From Shewanella sp. MTB7 (GTDB lineage Bacteria; Pseudomonadota; Gammaproteobacteria; Enterobacterales; Shewanellaceae): 64,000 nucleotides of DNA. A program made the translations under genes and the position numbers. This document shows positions 26,566 through 35,158 of this stretch, one piece after another; the first letter of the stretch is position 1, and each line of letters begins with the position of its first letter. The notes under the pieces were generated by a model that saw nothing but the letters and a program-made list of their open reading frames with translations, was not told the origin of the DNA and ran no database searches. The stretch spans positions 5,132,501 to 5,196,500 of the forward strand of contig NZ_CP085636.1 in assembly GCF_027571385.1 (NCBI RefSeq). Direction: 5' to 3'.

Positions 26566-27228
26566 ATGAATGATTATTTAATTTCACCATCGATTTTAGG
26601 TGCTAATTTTGCGCGCTTAGGTCAAGAAGCCCAAGATGTACTGGAAGCTGGTGCTGACATGATCCACATCGACGTAATGGATAACCATTATGTGCCTAAT
26701 TTGACCATGGGCGCGATGGCCTGCTCATCCTTGAGAAACTTTGGGATCACCGCACCATTAGACGTTCATTTGATGGTTAAACCCGTTGATCGTATTGTGG
26801 GTGATTTTATCGATGCGGGGGCCAGTATTATTACTGTTCATCCAGATGCCACAATACACCTAGATCGCACCTTACAGAGGATTAAAGAAAGTGGTTGCAA
26901 GGCCGGATTAGCGTTTAATCCAGCTTCGTCATTGGACGCGTTAAAGTATGTACTTGATAAAGTTGACAACATACTATTAATGTCGGTTAACCCTGGTTTT
27001 TGTGGGCAAACTTTTATCCCTAATGTATTGCATAAATTGCGAGAAGCCAAAAGGCTCATCATGCAATCAGGCCGTAATATTAGATTAGAAGTCGATGGTG
27101 GAATTACCATCGACACAATTAAAGCCGTCGCCGATGCGGGAGCAAACACCTTTGTCGCTGGTAATGCAATTTTTAAATCAGCTGATTATCGAGAAACAAT
27201 TAACAAGATGCGCGAACAGCTGAAATAA
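26566..27228 (+). CDS. rpe: Ribulose-phosphate 3-epimerase
   Basis: The 220-residue TIM-barrel enzyme interconverts ribulose 5-phosphate and xylulose 5-phosphate or a related ketose phosphate. The signatures are [12 protein letters not shown] at the N-terminus, [15 protein letters not shown] with the metal-binding residues, [17 protein letters not shown] and EVDGGI. Length and motifs are normal and it looks intact. It is 9 bp behind the porin gene with an AGGAAGAG site, so it is the last gene of this unit rather than part of the usual rpe-gph-trpS setting. It is probably a second, specialised copy acting on a pathway intermediate. Confidence 0.9.
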   Translation: MNDYLISPSILGANFARLGQEAQDVLEAGADMIHIDVMDNHYVPNLTMGAMACSSLRNFGITAPLDVHLMVKPVDRIVGDFIDAGASIITVHPDATIHLDRTLQRIKESGCKAGLAFNPASSLDALKYVLDKVDNILLMSVNPGFCGQTFIPNVLHKLREAKRLIMQSGRNIRLEVDGGITIDTIKAVADAGANTFVAGNAIFKSADYRETINKMREQLK

Positions 27229-27275
27229 AAACTGAAAAGATTCGATCTATTTAGGGAACAATACCAAGATGACCG

Positions 27276-27307
27276 CCATCTATCGGTTACTAATAATTGA
27301 TAGATGG
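27276..27307 (+). terminator. Possible end-of-operon hairpin
   Basis: A 9-bp perfect stem (27276-27284 with 27299-27307) has a 14-base loop and no following T-run. It lies 48 bp after the epimerase gene and may end the cluster transcript. Confidence 0.4.
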
Positions 27308-27468
27308 TGCTAAGTTGGTTAAGTGCTTCTACCGGAAAACATCATCATAGAAGTGGAGAACTGTTTATTACCCAAGCCAGTTCAAAGTGCAGGGTTTAAT
27401 GATACCAATCAGTATAAGCCATTTACACTAAAGCCATTTTTGCTAAACTGAAGATAACAATCGACGCA

Positions 27469-28470
27469 GTGCAAAGGATAAAACCACATTTGAAGCCACT
27501 TTTAATGCTCTTCATCTGGTTAACCACAGCAAGCTTTATCACTGCTTGTAGTGAACAACAGATAACTCAAGCGCCGGAATCAATGCATCGCTATACTGAC
27601 GTACGTCTTGTTGCCGCTCAATTGTCTCTAGATGCCAGTTTGTCTGCACTGCTCACCCGTGGCCAAGAGATTTCAGTTTGGGAGAACCAGAACAAGACTC
27701 TGATCCATCGTTGGAGCTCTACTGATCTGTTCGAACCTAGCTATATGTTAGCGCTATCAGGGAACAAACAAATCTTAGCCACCGCAGGTAAGCAACAAGT
27801 CACTCTATTTAATATTGTCACAGGTAAATTACACGCCAACTGGAGCGTAACGGGCTTTAAAGAGAACGCCACCATCGCCAGTTTATCCCTCAACCATACG
27901 GGCTCTGCAGTGTTAATAGGCTTAACCGAAGGGACCATAATTAATGCAAACTTGAGTAACGATACGCTCTCCATGTTCCACCTTCATAGCGGCCCGGTAA
28001 CCAATGTGAGTTTTGCCGCACTAGGTGAGCAAGTACTCTCTTCATCTCACGACGGAAAAGTGCTGTTATGGGCAGCCAGTGATGGTCAGATCATCAAAGA
28101 GTTTAGCCGGGAATTTAGGATCACAAGTTTGGCTTATGATGAAAAAAACAGACGCCTCTTTTATGCCGACATCATCGATAACAACAGTATCGTCGATCCC
28201 ACAAATGCTAAAGAGTTAAGCACACTTAATTATCTGGATCGCTACCGTTACTTCCGCCAAGCGCTTTTTGTCGAACGAGGAAACACCTTAATTACTTCAT
28301 CATCAAAGCAAAGCTTAACCCGTTGGGATACAAAAACAGGGCAAGAACTAAGTACGTGGAATATCACCGCATTTACCCCCGGTACCACTGTACTTTCGAT
28401 GGCATTAGACAGTGAAGGGAAGCTTTGGACGATTAGCTCAGATGCAGCGTTAGAGGAGTGGCTGTATTAG
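27469..28470 (+). CDS. WD40-repeat lipoprotein
   Basis: The 333-residue protein begins with a type II signal peptide: basic residues, a hydrophobic stretch (LMLFIWLTTASF) and the lipobox ITAC, followed by SEQQ. The rest consists of WD40-like blades, for example LSLDASLSALLTRGQEISVWE, LSSSHDGKVLLWAASDGQIIKEF and SSKQSLTRWDTKTGQELSTW. It should form a beta-propeller anchored to a membrane from the periplasmic side, a typical protein-binding platform. Start choice is uncertain: GTG at 27469, or TTG at 27490 after AAGGA. It is convergent with lgt, the enzyme that would lipidate it. Confidence 0.85.
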   Translation: MQRIKPHLKPLLMLFIWLTTASFITACSEQQITQAPESMHRYTDVRLVAAQLSLDASLSALLTRGQEISVWENQNKTLIHRWSSTDLFEPSYMLALSGNKQILATAGKQQVTLFNIVTGKLHANWSVTGFKENATIASLSLNHTGSAVLIGLTEGTIINANLSNDTLSMFHLHSGPVTNVSFAALGEQVLSSSHDGKVLLWAASDGQIIKEFSREFRITSLAYDEKNRRLFYADIIDNNSIVDPTNAKELSTLNYLDRYRYFRQALFVERGNTLITSSSKQSLTRWDTKTGQELSTWNITAFTPGTTVLSMALDSEGKLWTISSDAALEEWLY

Positions 28471-28567
28471 TTAATAGATGTCGGTAAGTACTTGACTCAC
28501 CGATTCAACAAGACTTGAATGTAGCGGATATTTTAGTTGGGTGTTTAGAGAAGTTACTGTGTTAATA

Positions 28568-28606
28568 GTTGTCGGCTATATCCTGAACATGGATATAGCC
28601 GACAAC
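28568..28606. terminator. Large perfect hairpin between convergent genes
   Basis: A 16-bp perfect stem (28568-28583 with 28591-28606) with a 7-base loop lies between the WD40 gene and lgt. A second stem-loop (28612-28619 with 28623-28630, 8 bp) follows at once. Probably a bidirectional transcription stop. Confidence 0.7.
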
Positions 28607-28644
28607 ATAGACGCACTAAGTATTAGTGCGCTAGAGACTAGACG

Positions 28645-29466
28645 TTAAACCTTAGACTTTGTCCCGGTTAAATATGGACGCGCCAGCAGGAATATCCCCA
28701 CGAGAAGGAAGGGAATACTTAACATCTGACCCGCATTCAATACAAAACCATCCGCATAAGCCGCTTGAGTGACCTTGATAAACTCGATAGCAAATCTGGC
28801 ACTGAATACTAGGCAGAGGAATAAGCCAAATATCGCGCCCTCTTTCTGCTTCATCTGCGTGTATTTATAGACGGCTGACAAAATAATAAAGATAGCCAGA
28901 TAAGCAAAGGCTTCATACAACTGCGCCGGATGACGCGGCAACATGTCGATACGCTCAAACACAATCGCCCAAGGCACACTACTTGGCACACCTAAAATCT
29001 CTGAGTTCATAAAGTTTGCCATGCGCACGAAGAAGCCAAATATCGCTGTTGCTATCGCCAACCTGTCCAGCAGATATAGGAAAGGCATCTTGGTCTTTTT
29101 GTGATAATAGAATAGGGCCAGAATCGCACCTAAACCGCCGCCATGACTGGCGAGTCCACCTTCCCAGATGGCAAATATTTTAAGTGGATGGCTAAAATAA
29201 TAAGCCGGATCATAAAAGAGGCAGTGAGCCAGGCGCGCACCAACAATAATTCCCACGACGCAGTAGATAAGCAAGTTATCCAATGATGCCACATCATGGC
29301 CTTCTTTAATGTAGATGCGTTTCATCACTTGAAAACCACAGGCGATTGCAGTGGCAAAAAGTGCACCATACCAATGTACAGTCAGTCCCATAAACGAGAT
29401 TAATACGGGGTCGATATTCCAAATAAAGTGATCCAAAATAAGCCTTCCAAAAATTTGATGGGTCAA
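28645..29466 (-). CDS. lgt: Prolipoprotein diacylglyceryl transferase
   Basis: The 273-residue polytopic inner-membrane enzyme transfers diacylglycerol from phosphatidylglycerol to the lipobox cysteine. Visible conserved residues are HWYG near the N-terminus, GARLAHCLFY, ASHGGGLGA with the key histidine, RMANFMNSEILG (Lgt signature), LPRHPAQLYEA and a late FSARFAIEF arginine. It is somewhat shorter than E. coli Lgt (291) and lacks the thyA neighbour usual for lgt in this group, so it may be a second copy. Catalytic residues look intact. Confidence 0.9.
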   Translation of the reverse strand: MTHQIFGRLILDHFIWNIDPVLISFMGLTVHWYGALFATAIACGFQVMKRIYIKEGHDVASLDNLLIYCVVGIIVGARLAHCLFYDPAYYFSHPLKIFAIWEGGLASHGGGLGAILALFYYHKKTKMPFLYLLDRLAIATAIFGFFVRMANFMNSEILGVPSSVPWAIVFERIDMLPRHPAQLYEAFAYLAIFIILSAVYKYTQMKQKEGAIFGLFLCLVFSARFAIEFIKVTQAAYADGFVLNAGQMLSIPFLLVGIFLLARPYLTGTKSKV

Positions 29467-29633
29467 TAATTACCAAACTGATTTTTCAGTTAACTCGGAG
29501 TTTTACCCTGATGCGGATCAATAGGCAAGGGATTACCCAATTGTTATGTAAGAATTCATCTTTTAATTGCGAAGGATCTGATAGACATGATGAATGACGA
29601 CTAGCGACCAAAGACCAAAAACAACCACCGAAC

Positions 29634-30122
29634 TTAGATCCCGACCTTATCACTTCTACGATCCATTAAAACCACATCACGCCATATCCCCTGCATTTCC
29701 CCCAATTTGTCTCTAACACCCAAGATTTTGAAACCACATTTTTGATGCAACTTAATGCTCGCTTGATTCTCAGGAAAAATAGCTGCCTGAAGTGTCCAAA
29801 AACCTTCGCCTTCAGAGTGTTTTATCAGCTCACAGAGCAAGCCATAACCAACACCATTCCCCTTGGCTTTATCACTGACATAGATACTCACCTCGGCCAC
29901 ACCAGCATAAACTTCACGAGTCGAAGTCGCAGACAACCCTGCCCAACCAACGAGCTTATGGTCGATTTCAGCCACGAGTCTACAACTGGTTAACATGGCT
30001 GCATCCCACTCTGACCAAGTTTTAGTTTTCAATGCGAATGTGGCATTACCGCCATCGATCCCCTCTTGGTAGATAGCGTTAACATCAGTAAAGTCTGTTG
30101 GTTCAAATGCTCTTGTTTTCAT
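29634..30122 (-). CDS. GNAT acetyltransferase (phosphinothricin/PAT-like)
   Basis: The 162-residue protein has the GNAT pattern of the phosphinothricin N-acetyltransferase-like group: RAFEPTDFTDVNAIYQEGI at the start, LVGWAGLSATSTREVYAGVAEVSIYVSDKAKGNGVGYGLL covering the acetyl-CoA binding loop, and FPENQASIKLHQKCGFKILGV in motif B. It acetylates the amino group of a small molecule, which is not identified. It overlaps the preceding GNAT gene by one base (TAATG), so the two are co-translated. Confidence 0.88.
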   Translation of the reverse strand: MKTRAFEPTDFTDVNAIYQEGIDGGNATFALKTKTWSEWDAAMLTSCRLVAEIDHKLVGWAGLSATSTREVYAGVAEVSIYVSDKAKGNGVGYGLLCELIKHSEGEGFWTLQAAIFPENQASIKLHQKCGFKILGVRDKLGEMQGIWRDVVLMDRRSDKVGI

Positions 30123-30664
30123 TATTTTGCTTCCTGTATGTCATCAGGCACATGTTTATAAAAGATGCATGTCGCCTCAAGCTCCCCATCAATACTAAAG
30201 GCAAAACCAGGGATATCTCCGACTCGCCGATAACCCCGTTTGAGGTACAACTTGTAGGCTAAAGAGTTTGTTTGTGTATCTAGGATTAACAAGCTGCGTG
30301 CTAACTCTTGTGCCACGGCTTCAATCTGGTGCATAAGCACGTTTGCAATGCCCTGCTTTCGTGCATCAGGATGCACCATTAACTTCTCTATTTCGGCTCG
30401 GTGTAAGCCATTTTTCTTATCTGATAAAGAGAGCTGAACTGTCCCTATGATCTGCTCATCTTGAGTCGCAATCAGGAGTCTTCTGCCACCTTTTTTCATG
30501 TCAGAGCCAACGCTATCCCAGTATTGCACCGCTTCAGACTCAGTAAAAGGAAGCATAAAACCGATAGAAGCCCCATGTTCGACGCAAGTCATCAGCAGTG
30601 AGATCAGGCCCTGTGTAAAGGATTCATTTGAAGAGGTAAGACTCGCTATCTCAATTATCTGCAT
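30122..30664 (-). CDS. GNAT acetyltransferase
   Basis: This 180-residue GNAT protein has an acetyl-CoA binding segment RAEIEKLMVHPDARKQGIANVLMHQIE and a motif B with LDTQTNSLAYKLYLKRGYRRVGDIPGFAF. It is first in a two-gene unit with the downstream acetyltransferase. The pair is similar in fold but not close in sequence, so it does not look like a recent duplication. The FAFSIDGELEATCIFYKHV ending is seen in small-molecule GNATs. The substrate is unknown. Confidence 0.88.
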   Translation of the reverse strand: MQIIEIASLTSSNESFTQGLISLLMTCVEHGASIGFMLPFTESEAVQYWDSVGSDMKKGGRRLLIATQDEQIIGTVQLSLSDKKNGLHRAEIEKLMVHPDARKQGIANVLMHQIEAVAQELARSLLILDTQTNSLAYKLYLKRGYRRVGDIPGFAFSIDGELEATCIFYKHVPDDIQEAK

Positions 30665-30846
30665 TTTGACTCGTTAATTTGTGCTTTATTGCGCAACAAG
30701 TATGCAGATAATGTTCCGCTTTCTCTTTTTTCCTTTGCGCAAAATCGGCCAAGATTGGCTATTCAAACAATGACAACGGCAGACTAGACAGGAAAAAATA
30801 GTGAGATGCTGAGACAATATAGTCCCTATACAAGTTCAGGGTGATT

Positions 30847-31112
30847 ATACCAATTACATTAAGTATCTGTTCATTCAGCGGGAATTCAAAGCGCTGAAGG
30901 CAAGGCGGATGATTGAAGCTAATAGTTATTCTATATCTAAATCATTCAACACAGCATCCAGGGCTTTGAAACCCGCCCTGCGGGAGGCTCTCAAACATTC
31001 CACTTCTGCTTTGCATTGACTTACAAGGGAATAACCATTCTTTCATCAATGCGCCTTGAATTGAAAAGTTTGAGCGCCTCTGAATTGATAACATATTTAA
31101 TGTAATTGGTAT
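30847..31112. mobile_element. MITE-like element with 16-bp perfect terminal inverted repeats
   Basis: The left end (30847-30862, ATACCAATTACATTAA) is the exact reverse complement of the right end (31097-31112). The 266-bp interior encodes nothing and contains CCCGCCCTGCGGG and TCAGCGGGAATTC. The shorter element at 19126-19197 shares ends and part of the interior. No transposase is present, so movement would need one in trans. Confidence 0.75.
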
Positions 31113-31138
31113 TATATGGTTCACGAGTGCAAAACAAA

Positions 31139-31161
31139 GAAGCCTGACAATGTCAGGCTTC
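31139..31161 (-). terminator. Terminator after gabT
   Basis: A perfect 10-bp stem (31139-31148 with 31152-31161) has a 3-base loop. The minus strand runs into a T-rich tract (complement of CAAAACAAA). It lies 18 bp past the gabT stop. Confidence 0.85.
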
Positions 31162-31178
31162 ACTCATAGCTCAGCAGT

Positions 31179-32462
31179 TTAGCTTTTTGCGACATCATTA
31201 AACAGTTGTACGAACTTATCCAAACCTTCGCTAATGATCTCATCACTGATAGTCAGCGCAGGCAAAAAGCGGATAACATTACCGTAGAAGCCACACGCCA
31301 ACAAGATTAGGCCATACTCCGCAGCCTTAGCAATAATGGCTTGAGTCAGCGCTGGATTGGGCTGTTCGCAGTCACCATCAATCACCAACTCAATGGCGAT
31401 CATGGCGCCTTGATTACGCACTTCACCGATCAATTGCGGATACCTAGACTGCAGCGCCGTTAATTGCTCATTGAACGTGGCACCAATCTGAGCCGCACGC
31501 TCAACTAACTTCTCCTCTTTGATCACATCCAGTACCGCAAGAGCTGCCACACAGCCAACCGGAGAACCACCATACGTGCCACCTAATCCTCCTGGAAGTG
31601 GTGCATCCATAATCTCACTTTTGCCGACAACCGCTGCGATAGGGAATCCACCCGCAATGCCCTTAGCCATAGTGATCAAATCAGGCTCAACACCTGCATG
31701 TTCAAAGCTAAACATCTTACCCGTACGACCAAAGCCAGTTTGGATCTCATCAGCAATCAACACGATGCCATGATCATCACATAACCCACGCAGCGCTTGC
31801 AGAAACTCTGCAGGCGCAGCATAAAAGCCACCTTCACCTTGAACAGGCTCGACAATAATCGCCGCCACATCACAGGGCGCAATATCGACCTTAAACAGGT
31901 TATTTATCGCTTTGAGTGACTCCTTAACCGAGACATCGTGATAACTCATAGGATACGGTGCATGAAAGATATCACCGGTAAAAGGACCAAACTGGTGTTT
32001 ATAGGGACTGATTTTTCCCGTTAGCGCCATGGTCAAATTGGTACGACCATGAAAACCACCGTTAAAGGCGATAACACCGCGACGACCCGTATGAGCACGG
32101 GCAATCTTGATGCAGTTTTCTACCGCTTCGGCGCCTGTGGTAACAAATATCGCTTTCTTATCACTCTCCCCTGGCGCAATCTCAGTCAGTTTTTCTGCTA
32201 ACTCCACCGCTGACTCATAGGGATTAACCATCACACAACTGTGGCTGAAATTGTCCAGTTGAGCTTTAACTGCAGCGATGACTTTAGGGTGACTATGGCC
32301 GGTATTACACACCGCAATACCGGTACCAAAATCGATATAACGTTTACCTTCTACATCCCAAAGCTCAGCATTTTTAGCTCGCTCAACATAGGCTGAATAC
32401 ACATTACCTTGACCGCGCGCTATGGCCTTAACTTTTCTCTCTTGCAAGCTGCTATTTGTCAT
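31179..32462 (-). CDS. gabT: 4-aminobutyrate (GABA) aminotransferase
   Basis: The 427-residue class III PLP aminotransferase converts GABA and 2-oxoglutarate to succinate semialdehyde and glutamate. Motifs: FGTGIAVCNTGHSHPKV, VTTGAEAVENCIKIAR, FHGRTNLTMALTG, EPVQGEGGFY, IADEIQTGFGRTGKMF and the PLP lysine in MAKGIAGGFP. Length equals that of E. coli GabT. It is the second gene after gabD, separated by a 150-bp spacer made mostly of a heptanucleotide tandem array that lies in its 5' leader. GGA eight bases before the ATG is a modest ribosome site. Confidence 0.94.
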   Translation of the reverse strand: MTNSSLQERKVKAIARGQGNVYSAYVERAKNAELWDVEGKRYIDFGTGIAVCNTGHSHPKVIAAVKAQLDNFSHSCVMVNPYESAVELAEKLTEIAPGESDKKAIFVTTGAEAVENCIKIARAHTGRRGVIAFNGGFHGRTNLTMALTGKISPYKHQFGPFTGDIFHAPYPMSYHDVSVKESLKAINNLFKVDIAPCDVAAIIVEPVQGEGGFYAAPAEFLQALRGLCDDHGIVLIADEIQTGFGRTGKMFSFEHAGVEPDLITMAKGIAGGFPIAAVVGKSEIMDAPLPGGLGGTYGGSPVGCVAALAVLDVIKEEKLVERAAQIGATFNEQLTALQSRYPQLIGEVRNQGAMIAIELVIDGDCEQPNPALTQAIIAKAAEYGLILLACGFYGNVIRFLPALTISDEIISEGLDKFVQLFNDVAKS

Positions 32463-32493
32463 GATTTTTGTCCTATTCTAAACGCTATACAAT

Positions 32494-32604
32494 TTCTAGG
32501 TTCTAGGTTCTAGGTTCTAGGTTCTAGGTTCTAGGTTCTAGGTTCTAGGTTCTAGGTTCTAGGTTCTAGGTTCTAGGTTCTAGGTTCTAGGTTCTAGGTT
32601 CTAG
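32494..32604. repeat. Heptanucleotide tandem repeat, (TTCTAGG) x 15.9
   Basis: Fifteen perfect TTCTAGG copies (32494-32598) plus a six-base partial copy fill the spacer between gabD and gabT without a single mismatch. On the transcribed sense strand the unit is CCTAGAA. The unit length is not a multiple of three and places stop codons in every frame. Confidence 0.97.
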
Positions 32605-32613
32605 CAGGCGATA

Positions 32614-34071
32614 CTAGCGATCTATACCGCCCATACAGAGGTACTTAATTTCTAAGTAATCGTCTAAACCGTACTTAGAACCTTCACGACCATTACCTGA
32701 CTGTTTAACACCGCCAAAGGGAGCGGCGGGGTTGGAGATAATCCCTTCATTCACACCCACCATGCCATATTCAAGTCCCTCACCTACGCGCCACACACGG
32801 CCAATATCACGGGAGTAGAAATACGCTGCCAGTCCATATTCAGTATCATTAGCCATCTCAATCGCTTCGGCTTCGGTATCGAAAGTGATGATAGGTGTGA
32901 CAGGGCCAAATATTTCATTGCACGCCAGTGCCATATCATTGGTCACATTGGTCACGATAGTCGGTTCATAAAAGCTGCCGCCATCAGTGCTGCGCTTACC
33001 GCCTTTGATGATGACACCGCCTTGCTCCACCGTCTTATCCACTAATGCCTGTACACCATCTACCGCAGTTGATGAGATCATAGGGCCTATATTGATGCCG
33101 ACATCAAGCCCGTCACCCATTTTAAGGGTTTCTACCGCAGCGACGAACTTATCGGTAAATGCTTGGGCCACACCTTTTTGCACTAAAATTCGATTAGTAC
33201 ACACACAGGTTTGCCCTGCATTACGATATTTAGAGACTAACGCCCCCTGAACCGCGGCATCAAGATCAGCATCATCAAACACGATAAACGGCGCATTACC
33301 GCCAAGCTCCATGGAGATCTTCTTCACGGTCGTGGCCGTTTGAGTCATCAAAATTTTGCCTACCGCAGTAGAACCTGTGAAGGTGAATTTGGCGACATCA
33401 GGATGCTGAGTCAACACCTTGCCCATACCCGCGGAGTCCTCACCCACAACGACATTAAACACACCCGCAGGCACGCCTGCACGTTCGGCAAGCTCAGCCA
33501 TAGCCAACGCAGAAAGAGGCGTTGAAGGCGATGGGCGCACAACAAATGTACAGCCTGCTGCCAGTGCCGCCGCCGCTTTACGCGCGATCATGGCATTAGG
33601 GAAATTCCATGGTGTGATTGAAGCGACAACGCCGACTGGCTGCTTGATGACGACGATGCGCTTATCAACCGACGGCGCTGGGATCGTATCACCATAAACA
33701 CGCTTACCTTCTTCGGCAAACCATTCAAGAAACGCTGCTCCATAAGCAATCTCACCTTTGGCCTCTGCCAGTGGTTTACCTTGCTCAAGGGTTAAGATGC
33801 GGCCAAGATCATCTTGCGCCGCCATCATTAAGTTAAACCAAGTTCGTAGGATCACAGCTCGTTCATTGGCCGGCTTTTTTGACCATGCAGGCAGTGCGCG
33901 TTTTGCCGCTAATACTGCCATTTCAGTCTCGGCTATGCCAGCATTACGTACTTGGGCGACAACCTGGCCATTCGCGGGGTTGGTGACATCAAATCTTGCC
34001 CCTGTACCACTCCATTGACCGTCGATGTATGAACTGAGTTTAACTAATCCTGTGTCTTTAACTGCTTGCAT
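32614..34071 (-). CDS. gabD: NAD(P)-dependent succinate-semialdehyde dehydrogenase
   Basis: The 485-residue aldehyde dehydrogenase oxidises succinate semialdehyde, the product of GabT, to succinate. Motifs: ITPWNFPNAMIARKAAAALAAGC, FTGSTAVGK, the catalytic glutamate in MELGGNAPF, the catalytic cysteine in GQTCVCTNR, and EIFGPVTPI. The start at 34071 has an ideal AAGGAGGAG site; an in-frame start 8 codons upstream lacks one. Length fits E. coli GabD (482). It precedes gabT on the same strand and is divergent from a LysR gene that probably controls the pair. Confidence 0.94.
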   Translation of the reverse strand: MQAVKDTGLVKLSSYIDGQWSGTGARFDVTNPANGQVVAQVRNAGIAETEMAVLAAKRALPAWSKKPANERAVILRTWFNLMMAAQDDLGRILTLEQGKPLAEAKGEIAYGAAFLEWFAEEGKRVYGDTIPAPSVDKRIVVIKQPVGVVASITPWNFPNAMIARKAAAALAAGCTFVVRPSPSTPLSALAMAELAERAGVPAGVFNVVVGEDSAGMGKVLTQHPDVAKFTFTGSTAVGKILMTQTATTVKKISMELGGNAPFIVFDDADLDAAVQGALVSKYRNAGQTCVCTNRILVQKGVAQAFTDKFVAAVETLKMGDGLDVGINIGPMISSTAVDGVQALVDKTVEQGGVIIKGGKRSTDGGSFYEPTIVTNVTNDMALACNEIFGPVTPIITFDTEAEAIEMANDTEYGLAAYFYSRDIGRVWRVGEGLEYGMVGVNEGIISNPAAPFGGVKQSGNGREGSKYGLDDYLEIKYLCMGGIDR

Positions 34072-34216
34072 GTTCACTCCTCCTTTGTGTACCACTGACG
34101 CTTGAGCCTTAAATAATTATCAAGATCTGCGGGTCACTTTGAGACTAAAAAGCGTTTCGAATAGAAACTATTGAATAACAAATCCACTTCATGTTAAATA
34201 TAAAACATTAAACCTT

Positions 34217-35158
34217 ATGTTTTATGTAGGTAAAACTTTGAAGAAACACTCCATCATTCCTAAAACCATAACTGAATATGATCTACGTCTGCTACGTATT
34301 TTTCGTACTGTGGTTGAAAACGGTGGCTTCTCCGCTTCAGAGACTGAACTAGGGATCACCCGCTCTACCATCAGCGTTCACATGTCGAACCTAGAGAGTC
34401 GGATGAAACTTAAACTCTGTAGTCGGGGTCGAGGTGGATTTTCACTGACCGAAGAGGGACAGGCCGTATACCATGCTTGCATCTCACTATTTGACTCCCT
34501 TAATGACTTCTCAATGTTAGTTAACAATTTAGGCCAAGAGTTAAGTGGGGAGTTAATCTTATTTTGCGCCGATCAGCTCGATAGCACCATGCAAAAAAAG
34601 CTGGCCGAAGTGATCCGTTTCTTGCATCAAAAAGAACCTCAGTTGCATCTGATCTTAGATGGGGATTCTATCCATAATATTGAACGTGCTCTATTGCAGG
34701 ATAAAGCCCATGTAGGCTTACTTCCCAGTTATCACCAAATAGAAGGCTTGAGTTACCAAACCATATACAGCGAACCTATTTATCTGTGTTGCAGTCGCCA
34801 ACATCCCTATTTCGATATGAAAGATGATGAGATCACTGTGGAGATATTAGCTCAAGCGCCCTCAATTCATCCCGGCATCGATATCGACTCAGAAGGCCGA
34901 GAACAACTTAAAAAACTCAATCTTTCTGCCAAGGCATATCAGTTTGATACCAGAAAGACCTTGATATTATCCGGCTGCTACATAGGATATCTACCCGTGA
35001 GTTATATTAAGCATGAACTTGCCACTAAGCAGATGCGGATCATCCATTTTAATACCACACAATATCAATTTAATCTCTCTATGGTATTTAAGAAAAATCC
35101 AAGAGAAACACACAAAGTTGCGCTATTAAAAGCCGCTTTCGACAAGGTATTTTCTTAA
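34217..35158 (+). CDS. LysR-family transcriptional regulator (candidate gab regulator)
   Basis: The 313-residue regulator has an N-terminal winged HTH (FRTVVENGGFSASETELGITRSTISVHMSNLESRMK) followed by a LysR effector domain (LSGELILFCADQLDSTM, AHVGLLPSYHQIEGL). The first Met may be upstream of the real start, since a TTG at 34238 follows TAGGTAAAAC. It is divergent from gabD with a 145-bp gap, which makes the gabD-gabT genes the likely target, with GABA or succinate semialdehyde as possible effector. Those functional points are inference from arrangement. Confidence 0.88.
   Translation: MFYVGKTLKKHSIIPKTITEYDLRLLRIFRTVVENGGFSASETELGITRSTISVHMSNLESRMKLKLCSRGRGGFSLTEEGQAVYHACISLFDSLNDFSMLVNNLGQELSGELILFCADQLDSTMQKKLAEVIRFLHQKEPQLHLILDGDSIHNIERALLQDKAHVGLLPSYHQIEGLSYQTIYSEPIYLCCSRQHPYFDMKDDEITVEILAQAPSIHPGIDIDSEGREQLKKLNLSAKAYQFDTRKTLILSGCYIGYLPVSYIKHELATKQMRIIHFNTTQYQFNLSMVFKKNPRETHKVALLKAAFDKVFS

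Larger units (their letters stand above)
30665..31178. other. Intergenic region carrying a MITE-like element and the gabT terminator
   Basis: The 513-bp spacer has no gene. It consists mainly of the palindromic element at 30847-31112 and the terminator at 31139-31161. The stretch 30665-30846 presumably carries the promoter of the GNAT pair; nothing specific was recognised. Confidence 0.6.

Noticed and set aside
20121..27228. Exosortase/PEP-CTERM sorting system
   Set aside because: Only the associated ligase, decarboxylase, carrier and hydrolase types are seen; no exosortase, PEP-CTERM protein or EPS glycosyltransferase is in the window. The GlyGly-CTERM proteins at 58-63 kb belong to the rhombosortase system.
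32494..32604. CRISPR array
   Set aside because: Repeats are 7 bp with no spacers; this is a simple tandem repeat.
33419..33697. 92-codon plus-strand ORF
   Set aside because: Antisense to gabD; Ala/Pro/Thr-rich composition typical of a complementary-strand artefact.
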